The notes under the pieces were generated by a model. That model saw only the letters and a program-made list of their open reading frames with translations. It made no database searches and had not been told where the DNA came from. Made by a program: the position numbers and the translations under genes. Of a stretch of 64,000 bases of DNA, positions 26,473 to 34,321 are shown piece by piece. The stretch comes from Donghicola eburneus (lineage in GTDB: Bacteria; Pseudomonadota; Alphaproteobacteria; Rhodobacterales; Rhodobacteraceae): NCBI RefSeq assembly GCF_900115865.1, contig NZ_FOXY01000001.1:434001-498000 (forward strand), written 5' to 3'. Positions within the stretch are counted from its first letter, which is position 1. Every line of letters begins with the position of its first letter.

Positions 26473-27389
26473 TTTTGGTGCGCGTCCCAAGCGCTGACGA
26501 TCTGTGCGTGGAGGGCGGGGTCGATATTGCTGCCTGACAGAATTGCGATAGAGGAATGACCTGCGGGAGTGTCGCGCAGGGCTGCCGCGACCGCTGTACA
26601 GCCACCAAGTTCGGCCCTGATTTTGTGCTCATGCCAAAGCCAGCCACAGGTATTTCGCAAATCCGCGACGGAGACGCTCGTAAAACTGGCAAGATCTGCG
26701 TTTCGCATAATCTTCGCGGGGAGTTTGCCCAAGGTTCGGATCGCGACACCTTCGGTCGACGGCGGTGGCGGAGACATGGGTGGCAGGTCTCCGGCGCCAT
26801 CCCAAACAATACGCTGGACCCGTTCGTAGGGGCTAAGTTCAACGCCGATAACACTGTTCCCGCCGGTTTCAAAAGCGGTGATCGCACCCGAAAACAGACC
26901 TCCGCCACCTATCGGTGCAAAAACTGTGTAGCCGGTGGTGTCGATTTCCTGTTGAATCTCCGAAAACACGGCGCGGTTGCCCGCGATAATGTCGGGATGG
27001 TCGTAACTGGGCACTAGCTGCGCGCCGCTCTCTTCTGCAAAGGTCGTTGCGCACGCCAATGCCATTTCGTAATCCCCGTTGATCAACCGGACCTCACCGC
27101 CTGCGCGCCGGATGGCCTCTAGTTTCTTGGCTGGGGTGGATTCCGGCACCATAATGATAGCCTTAATGCCATGCGCGCGCGCCGCCATTGATAGCCCAAT
27201 TGCATGATTTCCGGTTGATGCGGTCGTGACACTCCCCGATGGAATGTCATTCATCGACAGGAAATGTGAGGGGCCTCTGATCTTGAACGACCCGCTTGGC
27301 TGCGCACCTTCGTTCTTGATCCAAAGGGTGCGGTCCTGTGGAAGTTTGGCCTCAATCAATGGGGTCCGGATCGGTGTCATGGCGTTCAT
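26469..27389 (-). CDS. PLP-dependent threonine/serine dehydratase-family lyase
   Basis: 306 residues. Fold-type II PLP enzyme. The PLP lysine lies in PSGSFKIRG, the substrate loop is TASTGNHAIG, the phosphate-binding loop is APIGGGGLFSG, and the pyridine contact is ILSGSN. No C-terminal ACT regulatory domain, so it resembles catabolic threonine dehydratase or hydroxy-amino-acid (for example 3-hydroxyaspartate or ectoine-type EutB) lyases rather than IlvA. It lies 20 bases downstream of an asparagine-synthase-like gene, with which it probably forms an operon. Confidence 0.88.
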   Translation of the reverse strand: MNAMTPIRTPLIEAKLPQDRTLWIKNEGAQPSGSFKIRGPSHFLSMNDIPSGSVTTASTGNHAIGLSMAARAHGIKAIIMVPESTPAKKLEAIRRAGGEVRLINGDYEMALACATTFAEESGAQLVPSYDHPDIIAGNRAVFSEIQQEIDTTGYTVFAPIGGGGLFSGAITAFETGGNSVIGVELSPYERVQRIVWDGAGDLPPMSPPPPSTEGVAIRTLGKLPAKIMRNADLASFTSVSVADLRNTCGWLWHEHKIRAELGGCTAVAAALRDTPAGHSSIAILSGSNIDPALHAQIVSAWDAHQN

Positions 27390-27409
27390 GCCGAATGTCC
27401 TTGTGTAAG

Positions 27410-28978
27410 TTAAGCCAAACCATAGGCATTCAGAGACTTGGAAAACGGCGGATTTTTGGCCAACATTTGGTTATCTAGGGCGCGTGTGTAGGGTATGTCC
27501 CTGAGCGCAGGAGCCGCGCGCGCGATCAGTCGCTGGTTATACTGCAACCGGTAGCGCATGGCCGGCGGAGCGGAGGCTAAGAGGGTGATGATCTCGCGGT
27601 CACATCCGGGAGCCACGTAGAAATTCTTGACGAACCCATAGAAGGACGCGCCGAGCGAATAATTGCGGTAGAGTTCGAGCCCCATGAAATCCAACGTTCG
27701 ATCGCGGGCACCGTCGGGCAGGGTCGCGCGCCATGCGGCAAAATGCTTTTGCGGCCAAGGGAACAGGCCGAGTTCGGGCCGGTCATGGTAAAGAAGCTGG
27801 GTTCCAATTTCGTCCGTGATCCCTGCAGCGCCATGTCGGATAAAGGCCATGGCCCCGAGTTTGCGCCACAACACAGCTTTGGAGATATCGGTAACATGTC
27901 CCCGAAGAACAACGCCGCCATCGGGCAGAGCTTGGGTCGCGGTCATTTCGCGGCGGGGGATTGTGTGCTCGGGGCTCTTCGTCGGGTAGGTGAAATTCAC
28001 GTTGCCCCGCGCCAATGCTGCCTCGCGCAGGTAGCGGTAGACACGTCGAGGCGGTAAAGCCAGCGGCGAGTCCCAGTGCATCACGTCCAGCACGTCACGC
28101 TCCCATCCAAGAGCTTCGCAGAGCTGCGCGGCAACCTCGGAATCCGCGAGGGCGTTCTTGGTCGTGATATGGGTGAAGACGTAGTCAGGGGACAGGTTGC
28201 GCGCTGCGGCAATCGCCATCAGCACACGGCTGTCTTGTCCCCCTGTCACTGGGAGAATGGTCGGTCCTCTGACAGCGGTTAGGGCATGCATGATTTCGCC
28301 ATGGCGGGCGATGACCCTGTCGATTCCGGCGTCGAGTTCTTCTAGGCTGCTGCAGGTAAAACTCTGTTCTTTGGGCCAAAACCTATGCATTTGCCCAGTT
28401 TCAAGATCCAAATAGTGGTTCGGCATGAGCGCGAACACATCCTTGTCCGCCGTATGGCCAAACGCATACCGGCTGACCGTCAGTTCGGCAGGATAAGCGG
28501 TCGAAGGCTCGGTTGGCCGCGTCAAAGCCATATGGAGCGTTGATGCGATGCGACCCTGAGCACGGTTGATCAGCGCGCCCATAGACCCCGTTGGGTCGAG
28601 GTAAAGACGCTCTTGCGCGCCGTGTCGCAGTAGCGCGATATACCGGCCGCCTAGGCCAGAGATATACCGTTCGAGTCTCTCGATGTCCGTACTCTCACTC
28701 AGGACGTCATTCAATCGAGTGTTTCTCGCCAAAGTCCCGGTCGCGTCGACCGCGTGTCCCATGACGATCACCTGAATGGTTTTATCGTGCTTGTCTTTGA
28801 CTTCGGCCTCAGCGATCGGCATGCGAGGGCCCGACAGAAGAAGCCATTTTCCGAAAGCGCGCCTTTGGTAGCGGGGTAACTCTTGTCCGGCGTCCGTCGT
28901 CAGCAAAAACTGCTGTGCAAAGGCTCTGGTAAAGTTGAGGCCGTGCTCCTCGCACAGACTAAGGGCCTGAACGCTCAT
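27410..28978 (-). CDS. Asparagine-synthase-like ATP-PPi enzyme, substrate unknown
   Basis: 522 residues. The C-terminal two thirds contains the PP-loop ILPVTGGQDSRVLMAIA (S/T-G-G-x-D-S), and later segments resemble the synthetase domain of AsnB. The N-terminal 190 residues look like a glutaminase-type (Ntn) barrel (GGRYIALLRHG, LYLDPTGSMGAL), but the protein begins MSVQ rather than MC, so the nucleophile cysteine is absent and free ammonia or another amine would be needed. Similar proteins occur as stand-alone genes or in natural-product clusters (beta-lactam or lasso-peptide type cyclases). It is the first gene of a two-gene unit with a PLP lyase; no precursor peptide was recognised beside it. 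Confidence 0.8.
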   Translation of the reverse strand: MSVQALSLCEEHGLNFTRAFAQQFLLTTDAGQELPRYQRRAFGKWLLLSGPRMPIAEAEVKDKHDKTIQVIVMGHAVDATGTLARNTRLNDVLSESTDIERLERYISGLGGRYIALLRHGAQERLYLDPTGSMGALINRAQGRIASTLHMALTRPTEPSTAYPAELTVSRYAFGHTADKDVFALMPNHYLDLETGQMHRFWPKEQSFTCSSLEELDAGIDRVIARHGEIMHALTAVRGPTILPVTGGQDSRVLMAIAAARNLSPDYVFTHITTKNALADSEVAAQLCEALGWERDVLDVMHWDSPLALPPRRVYRYLREAALARGNVNFTYPTKSPEHTIPRREMTATQALPDGGVVLRGHVTDISKAVLWRKLGAMAFIRHGAAGITDEIGTQLLYHDRPELGLFPWPQKHFAAWRATLPDGARDRTLDFMGLELYRNYSLGASFYGFVKNFYVAPGCDREIITLLASAPPAMRYRLQYNQRLIARAAPALRDIPYTRALDNQMLAKNPPFSKSLNAYGLA

Positions 28979-29639
28979 ACTCGATCCAAAAATGTAAATT
29001 GAAGTGTGTGGTAGCGTGCCGCGTAGGTATTCCGCGTAGCAATGGCGCTCATTTCAACGGCCCGGGTCGATGCACGCGGCTGACAAGCCATCGCATATCG
29101 GGGCGACTGGTTTTGGAGGAGCGACTGTTCTGTCTTGGATGCGGTCTCTGGCAATGTGTTCTCGCAGCTGCTTACGCCGTGATGGGTAAAACCATACTTA
29201 CAAGAAAATAAGATCAAAATGATATGGCAACAATAAGGTGTACGCCGCTTATGCGCCAACAAAATTGCCGCGCATTATCGCAACAGAGATGTACAAGAAT
29301 TGAAATTCGGAGTGCGAAATACCGAAGGAACCTTAACACACACGCAGTGCGCCAAAACTGCTTTCGTTCCTGACAGGTCGAATGCTCCAGGGGGGGATGC
29401 TTGAGGTCATTGGAAGAAAAAGGGAGATCGGCGCCAGCGTAAGGGTTGCGAGATTTCTATCGAACCAATTGAAATACAGCGCAATTTTGCAGGAATCCTG
29501 GCCGAGATCACGGAGCGCACACACTCAAGCTCAAGTAGCTGCATATGGTCAAGAGGTACACTGAACGCAATGATTGGGAACAATAAATGGGGTTTGGGGG
29601 GCTGACCGGCTTGTCGGTGGGGGCTCTGTGGAAGCGGAT
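28979..29639. other. Lower-GC intergenic stretch with no recognised gene
   Basis: About 660 bases with markedly more A and T than the flanks, especially 29180-29340 and 29440-29580. Short frames exist (for example 29382-29564, about 60 codons), but their composition and lack of ribosome-binding sites argue against coding. It probably includes the promoter of the asparagine-synthase-like gene and the degraded edge of the accessory region. Confidence 0.5.
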
Positions 29640-29830
29640 CGTCGGAAGTTGCAGTCGGTGCCTGAGACACGATAGCCGATTGTCATGCGGTAGGGGGCCA
29701 TGAAGCCGCCGGTGTAGTCGTGGTAGACGCAATAGACCCTTCGTGACGCATCGTCTTCGACTTTCGCGCGGATATTGTTCGATCAAAAGGCATCCCACAA
29801 TGCGCCGATCTTCGCCAGCCTGCGCCCTGG
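29640..29830 (-). pseudogene. Remnant of a GyrI-like effector-binding domain protein
   Basis: Read on the minus strand in one frame this gives RLAKIGALWDAF, a TGA stop (29783-29785), then SNNIRAKVEDDAS and RRVYCVYHDYTGGFMAPYR followed by MTIGYRV. This matches the core of AraC-type/GyrI-like effector-binding domains (LW-x-F ... VY-x-V-Y-x-D-Y ... PY-x-x-x-I-G). The stop is a probable TGG-to-TGA change. Both ends are lost: the right end runs into the Rrf2 fragment on the other strand and the left into AT-rich DNA. It is non-functional if these assignments hold. Confidence 0.5.
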
Positions 29831-30204
29831 CCGAGTATCACGAGATTAAACCCAGCTATTATTCGAAGGCGATGCAAAAGCTTGTGGTCGCCGAACTGGT
29901 GCGCTCATTCGAGGGGCGGGCAGGTGGGTTGGCTCTTCCGAAACCGGCGGAGGACATCACGGTTCTGCAGATCGTCCTGACGCTCGAAGAGGATCAGCGC
30001 TTTTTTCGCTGCACCGAGTTGCGTCAGAAGGGGCCCTGCGCGGCCCCAGCCAGTCAATACCAAAAGCCCTGCAATATCGCGCGACTAATGCACCAGGCAG
30101 ATGCCGAATGGCGGCGCGTGCTGGCGAAGACGACGCTCTCGGATCTCAGGCAGTCCGTGTTGGACAACACTGTGCCCAGTGTCACGGAGGCGACCGAAGC
30201 CTGA
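29800..30204 (+). pseudogene. N-terminally truncated Rrf2-family regulator
   Basis: From a possible ATG at 29800 the frame gives about 134 residues matching Rrf2 proteins from the recognition helix onward: ALAEYHEIKPSYYSKAMQKL, VRSFEGRAGGLALPKPAEDI, then FRCTELRQKGPCAA and KPCNIARLM. About 25 residues, including the first helix (usual start M-R-L-T/S ... ALR), are missing. The beginning of the frame is antisense to the GyrI-like remnant, so a rearrangement has joined the two. The three Cys (C-x8-C-x10-C) are not in the usual Fe-S spacing. It could still be translated but would probably not bind DNA normally. Confidence 0.6.
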
Positions 30205-30597
30205 CTTGCGCAAACCGGCGCATTGCGATGGGAGTAGGGGTCGATTGGCGCCGGATGCAGCGCGACATCATCGAAACGGTCGTTCATGCGTCATGCTGCA
30301 CGGTCCGCTATCGTGGGCCGCTAACGCAATGCTTTGGCGTTCGACACCTACTTGATGAGTGAGACCATGAGATCGCGGTCGACTTTCGGGATGAGGCGTG
30401 CAGTGGCGACCGACAATATATGTCAGCAAGCCGGTCTCTGGCAGCGACGGCGTTCGAGCATGGTATCAAGAAAACCGGCGGCGACAAGAGATAGTTCGGC
30501 TTGAACGTGCCGCGGCCCTTGTGTGTGTGCGGTGGTCGGCATGATCAGGAGCGGCAGGTCACTCTTTTCAGCAGCGGGTGCGTCCTTCCGAACGAAA
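30205..30597. other. Degenerate intergenic segment
   Basis: About 390 bases. No full-length gene is seen on either strand. Short frames such as 30054-30287 (-) and 30101-30362 (+) overlap the Rrf2 remnant and have no recognisable content. Together with the flanking remnants this looks like decayed accessory DNA. Confidence 0.4.
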
Positions 30598-30619
30598 CCG
30601 GGGCCCGTTTGGGCCCCGG
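30598..30619 (-). terminator. Terminator after the metal-module operon
   Basis: On the minus strand a 9-bp stem CCGGGGCCC / GGGCCCCGG with a 4-nt loop, followed by TTTCGTT. It is 9 bases past the stop of the anchor protein gene. Confidence 0.75.
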
Positions 30620-30627
30620 AGTTGGTC

Positions 30628-31257
30628 TCAGGTCTCGTCCTTCAATTCCTGGTATTCGCCGCGGAGTTGCAGGGTCACTGTCACGTCCGCATTGTCCCGA
30701 TTGCGCCAGAACCAGCCATGGTCGCCGTCGAACTGCGCGACCAGTGGACCTTCGGAGCCGGTGGAGCCGCGCGCTTTCTCGTAGGTCGCATTCGCGCCGT
30801 TGCCATGGCCATGCATGTCGAAGTTTACCCGACCGCCTGTCACCGTCATGCGGTAGAACACCGTCTGGCCTTCGGTCATCGAAAGCTTCCATTCGGCGTG
30901 CTCGCCGGGCTCGAGGGTAAAGCTGATCTCGTCGCGCCACTCCTCGGCTACGGCGTCCTGCGCGGCGGCAGAGCCCACGAAGAGCCCGAAGATGTCGTCG
31001 AGCAGAGAGGACTGTTCTTCGATACCGGCGTCCATCTGTCGGTGGGCCTCGGCTTCTGCGGCAAGTTGCAGCTTGATCTCACCCATCTCGGCCAGGCCCA
31101 GCATGCCACCCACGCCGGTCGGGTCGATGTTGTATTCGGCCGGCAGCACTACGGTCACGAGGATCGCGATGGCGGAGGCGGCCGCGATGGCCGTGGATTT
31201 CAGAAGCTGCGCGCTGGAGGGCAGCTCTTCGAGTGAGGGTCGTTCGGAATTGAACAT
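30628..31257 (-). CDS. Transmembrane anchor protein of a metal-related module
   Basis: 209 residues. A short cytosolic start, one membrane helix (about 20-42, LKSTAIAAASAIAILVTVVL), a linker region with acidic residues (about 60-100), then a beta-rich exoplasmic domain (about 105-200: TLEPGEHAEWKLSMTEGQTV, VNFDMHGHGNGANATYEKA, HGWFWRNRDNADVTVTLQL). Proteins of this build are annotated as transmembrane anchor proteins and recur next to HupE/UreJ genes. The HGHG motif could bind metal. GGAGACAC precedes the ATG. It is the last gene of the minus-strand unit. Confidence 0.75.
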   Translation of the reverse strand: MFNSERPSLEELPSSAQLLKSTAIAAASAIAILVTVVLPAEYNIDPTGVGGMLGLAEMGEIKLQLAAEAEAHRQMDAGIEEQSSLLDDIFGLFVGSAAAQDAVAEEWRDEISFTLEPGEHAEWKLSMTEGQTVFYRMTVTGGRVNFDMHGHGNGANATYEKARGSTGSEGPLVAQFDGDHGWFWRNRDNADVTVTLQLRGEYQELKDET

Positions 31258-31280
31258 GTTGTGTCTCCTATGTCTGAGAG

Positions 31281-31973
31281 TCAGGCGACGAAGTAGCCGG
31301 TCATCTGGTAGCCCGTGAGGATGAAGCCCATGGACATCATCACCACATTGAAACTGTAAGCCTGGGTCATGAAGCGCTCCGAGCGGCGCCAGTAGCCCAT
31401 GGCGATCAGGATCACGGCGAGCGCCAGGATCTGGCCGATTTCGACCCCGACATTGAAGGCCAGAAGGTTGGGAAGCAGCCCATCAGAGGCGATTTCGTAT
31501 TGCAGGATATTCGTTGCGAGACCCGTGCCATGGAAGAAGCCGAAGATCAGCGTGGCAATCTTGGTGTTCGGCTGGACACCGAACCAGCGCTGGTAGGCGC
31601 CGAGGTTGTCGAGCGCCTTGTAGACCACCGACAGACCGATGATCGCATCGACGATGTAGCTGTTGATGCCCCAGCCAAACCAGACGCCGAGCAGCATGGT
31701 CGACGAGTGACCGAAAGCGAAGAGACTGACGTAGATCGCCACGTCCTTCATTTTGTAGAGGAAGAAGACCACGCCCAGCAGAAACAGGATGTGGTCGTAG
31801 CCGGTCACCATGTGCTTGGCGCCGAGGTATAGGAAGGGGATGAGATGCACCCCCCAAATTTCTTGGATGTAGCCTGCGTCACCTTCCGTAACGTTGTGGG
31901 CAGCAGCCTGCGTGGCAAGGGCCAGCAGAAGGATGGGCAGCGCGACGCGCCTGCCCGCGAGACGGGATGTCAT
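31281..31973 (-). CDS. HupE/UreJ-family membrane protein
   Basis: 230 residues. A signal peptide-like start (LLLALATQAAAHNV) and about six membrane helices. HupE/UreJ motifs are visible: LGAKHMVTGYDHILFLLGVVFF with the H-x5-D-H signature, and FGFFHGTGLATN. Known relatives are nickel or cobalt permeases. Placement beside a CsoR/RcnR-type repressor and a His-rich exported protein supports divalent-metal handling. The stretch GWGINSYIVDAIIGLSVV carries the usual conserved I-E/D helix. Confidence 0.87.
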   Translation of the reverse strand: MTSRLAGRRVALPILLLALATQAAAHNVTEGDAGYIQEIWGVHLIPFLYLGAKHMVTGYDHILFLLGVVFFLYKMKDVAIYVSLFAFGHSSTMLLGVWFGWGINSYIVDAIIGLSVVYKALDNLGAYQRWFGVQPNTKIATLIFGFFHGTGLATNILQYEIASDGLLPNLLAFNVGVEIGQILALAVILIAMGYWRRSERFMTQAYSFNVVMMSMGFILTGYQMTGYFVA

Positions 31974-32015
31974 ATGATACTCCGATTGTGTCCGTGAAAC
32001 TCCGATCCTGCAGGA

Positions 32016-32369
32016 TCAGGCTCTTGGCGGACGCAATTGGCGATAGACCGGCGGGGGCCGATACCCGGTGTCAGGCGCATGCCAAAGCACGTCGACTTTG
32101 AGCGCCATGACATCGAAGCGATGCTCCGGTAGAACGGCCACGGAATGGTCGTGGTCCATCTTCTCATGGCTGTGGCCATGCAATGCCCAGGCGATGTCTT
32201 CCTCCAACCCGTGCGAGTGCCCGTGTTCGGCAACCATCTCGGCATGATCGATCAGCACCTAGATCAGGCGGGGCACGTGCGGCGTGGGTAGGGCGGTGGC
32301 AAGGCTCAACGTCAGCGCGCACAGAAGCGCGGTCAGGCGCCCTGTCCAAGCTGTCCGTCCTGCCGTCAT
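32016..32369 (-). pseudogene. His-rich exported metal-binding protein gene, interrupted by an amber codon
   Basis: From ATG at 32369 one frame gives a signal-peptide-like N-terminus (MTAGRTAWTGRLTALLCALT and SLATALPTPHVPRLI), a TAG at 32259-32261 (codon 37), then VLIDHAEMVAEHGHSHGLEE, an LHGHSHEKMDHDHS cluster and a Pro/Arg-rich end. The segments on each side of the TAG read as one protein, and a CAG-to-TAG change (Gln) would explain it. The part after the stop could still be made from the GTG or later codons, but without the export signal. It sits at the head of the HupE-anchor unit, divergent from the repressor. Confidence 0.65.
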
Positions 32370-32392
32370 GCGTTATCCCTCGTGCCGCCTGC

Positions 32393-32411
32393 AGTATCCC
32401 CGGGGGAAGGT
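32393..32411. promoter_or_regulatory. Candidate CsoR/RcnR-type operator
   Basis: AGTATCCCCGGGGGAAGGT lies between the divergent His-rich gene and the repressor gene. A central C/G tract flanked by AGTA / AGGT resembles the G-tract operators of the CsoR/RcnR family. It is 24 bases from the pseudogene start and 13 from the repressor start. Confidence 0.45.
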
Positions 32412-32423
32412 TAGACAAAAAGT

Positions 32424-32675
32424 TTGACAGAACATCATCGCCACGCAAGTCACCCCAATGTCGTATCCCGGCTGAAACGCGCTGAGGGGCATCTGCGTTC
32501 GGTCATCGCGATGATCGAGGAGGGTCGCCCCTGCCTACATGTGGCGCAACAGATGCAAGCGGTCGAAAGTGCCATTCGCAATGCCAAGCAGGCGCTGATC
32601 CACGATCACATGGCCCACTGCCTTAATGGCGATCACGACCGAGAAGAGCTGAAGACGATCTCTCGCTACCTGTGA
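32424..32675 (+). CDS. CsoR/RcnR-family metal-sensing repressor
   Basis: 83 residues, all-helical DUF156 family. The ligand pattern reads Cys 37 (GRPCLHVAQQM), His 62 and Cys 66 (IHDHMAHCL), the Cys-His-Cys triad of copper sensor CsoR shifted by one. N-terminal histidines (His 4, 5, 7) resemble the extra ligand of nickel/cobalt sensor RcnR. So the metal cannot be settled by sequence alone. It is divergent from the HupE/anchor unit, with a G-tract operator between. Confidence 0.9.
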   Translation: MTEHHRHASHPNVVSRLKRAEGHLRSVIAMIEEGRPCLHVAQQMQAVESAIRNAKQALIHDHMAHCLNGDHDREELKTISRYL

Positions 32676-32682
32676 GGACCGG

Positions 32683-32946
32683 ATATTCGACATCCTGCGC
32701 GACCGCGCCTACCGACATCTTTTGTTGGCGCAGGTCGTTGCGCTTCTGGGAACGGGCCTAGCGACCGTGCCACTTGGCCTGCTGGCCTACGATCTCGCCG
32801 GGAACGGTGCCGCGATGGTGCTGGGCACCGTCTTCACGATCAAGATGGTGGCCTGTGTCGGCATTTGCGGCTTAGACAAGGTCACTCATCTTGATGAGGC
32901 GACGCGCCAGTGTCTTCGCGTTGAAGGGGAGATTTGTTCGAAGTGA
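32683..32946 (+). pseudogene. Truncated MFS transporter remnant
   Basis: Seven bases after the repressor stop a frame gives FDILRDRAYRHLLLAQVVAL, then GTGLATVPLGLLAYDLAG and VLGTVFTIKMV, closely resembling the first two membrane helices of MFS transporters. The codon where Met is expected is ATA (32683-32685), and MFS similarity ends near 32855, after which the frame goes to a stop at 32946 with unrelated residues. The start codon is lost and about 300 codons are missing. A TTG at 32722 could start a shorter peptide. Confidence 0.6.
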
Positions 32947-33202
32947 AAAAAACAGGAGCATTCTTCTCAATGCGGTCCGGATATTTTCGGGGCCACCATC
33001 GAGGCAGATCGGCGTGGCCTGACGCAGGGAAACGGGCAACCGACGGCGCGAAGAGTATCCGCTTCGACGTATCGCGAGGTAGGGTGGGAAGCGCCGATTT
33101 CGGGCCCTGTCCTGAGCCTACTGTGAAGACGGTGTGCACATCGTCATCGAAACTCAATTGCCAGTATATAAAAACAGGCTTTATCAGGACTTTAGAAGAA
33201 TA

Positions 33203-33277
33203 TGGCTCCGGCGGTAGGGATCGAACCTACGACCAATTGATTAACAGTCAACTGCTCTACCGCTGAGCTACGCCGGA
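33203..33277 (-). tRNA. tRNA-Asn (GTT)
   Basis: 75 nt including an encoded CCA. Acceptor arms TCCGGCG / CGCCGGA with discriminator G, D-arm TAGCTCAGCGGTAGAGCA, anticodon loop CTGTTAA (GTT), and T-arm GTAGGTTCGATCCCTAC. It lies at the right edge of the accessory region, a place where integration sites are common, but no integrase or repeat of its 3' end was found nearby. Confidence 0.96.
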
Positions 33278-33349
33278 ACACTGTAGGGCGCTGTCTAAGA
33301 AGTTGAGCGCGGAACGTCCATAGGAAAAACGCGGTCACGCCGAACTTTT

Positions 33350-34252
33350 TCACTTTGCTTCGAATTCGGCTGTCTCGGTCAAGTGGCCGATGTGTCTGGC
33401 CTTGGCTTGGTCGCAAAGTGCAATCAGGTGGGCGAGGACGTTGCGGGTCGCGGCTGGGATCAGCGCGGGCGCTATGTCGGTGTAGATACGTTTGGCCAGA
33501 TCCTCGGCAGTGCCGCTCTGGGTGGCAAGGGCTGCGATGATCTGCGCTTCACGAGTCTTGCGGTGGGCATACAATTCGGACACGCGGGCGGCAGGATCTG
33601 CGACAGGGGCACCGTGACCGGGGTAGAAAACGCGCGCGGAGGTGCCCTTCAGCTTGTCGAGCGACGACATGAACGCTGTGAGGTCGCCATCCGGCGGCGA
33701 GATCATCGAGGTCGCCCAATCCATAACGTGGTCACCACTGAAGACACGGTCGCCTTGGGCGAAACACAGGTGATTGCTTAGGTGCCCCGGGGTCCAGATC
33801 GCTTGGATGGTCATCCCCCCAAGCGTGATTTCTTGGCCATCCGAAAGTGTTTCATCAGGCGTAAAGGCGTGGTCGATTCCTTCGCCGCCGCCAAGGCCAC
33901 CGGTCTGACGCAACTGCGACATCGCTTGGCTTTCGCCCGCCAGAGCTGTGCCATAGGCATAAACGGGCGCGCCGGTGTCCGTACTCAGGCGCGCCGCCAA
34001 GGGCGTGTGATCGAGATGGGCGTGGGTGCACAGGATCGCAACGATCTGTTCGCTCGGGCCAAGGGCCCGTAGGATCGCGTCGCGGTGCGTGCTGAGGTCG
34101 GGGCCGGGATCAATAACGCAGATCCCGCCTCGGCCCAGCAGATAGGTGTTGGTCCCGTGGAATGTCATGGGCGAAGGGTTCGGCGCCAAAATGCAGCGTA
34201 CATCCTGCTCTAGAGACACGCAGTCGCCGGCGGGGGGCGGGGTATAGGCCAT
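33350..34252 (-). CDS. MBL-fold metallo-hydrolase, LACTB2-like
   Basis: 300 residues. The metallo-beta-lactamase signature THAHLDHTPLAARL (H-x-H-x-D-H) is near residue 96, the later metal ligands sit in FSGDHVMDWA and VFYPGHGAP, and a C-terminal winged-helix-like domain (about 225-295) is typical of LACTB2/glyoxalase-II-like relatives that act as ribonucleases or thioester hydrolases. The precise substrate is unknown. It is divergent from the sensor kinase. Confidence 0.87.
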   Translation of the reverse strand: MAYTPPPAGDCVSLEQDVRCILAPNPSPMTFHGTNTYLLGRGGICVIDPGPDLSTHRDAILRALGPSEQIVAILCTHAHLDHTPLAARLSTDTGAPVYAYGTALAGESQAMSQLRQTGGLGGGEGIDHAFTPDETLSDGQEITLGGMTIQAIWTPGHLSNHLCFAQGDRVFSGDHVMDWATSMISPPDGDLTAFMSSLDKLKGTSARVFYPGHGAPVADPAARVSELYAHRKTREAQIIAALATQSGTAEDLAKRIYTDIAPALIPAATRNVLAHLIALCDQAKARHIGHLTETAEFEAK

Positions 34253-34321
34253 CGTTCACTTTCGCAAAGCACTGTCTTTTCCGCGATTGCAACCGCGGCA
34301 GAAGCGATTAGCAATAGGGAT

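Noticed and set aside
29382-29564. 60-codon frame in the AT-rich gap
   Set aside because: No ribosome-binding site, no similarity recognised, and no neighbour context.
33203-33277. tRNA-Asn as an active integration site
   Set aside because: No integrase gene and no second copy of the tRNA 3' end were seen in the window.
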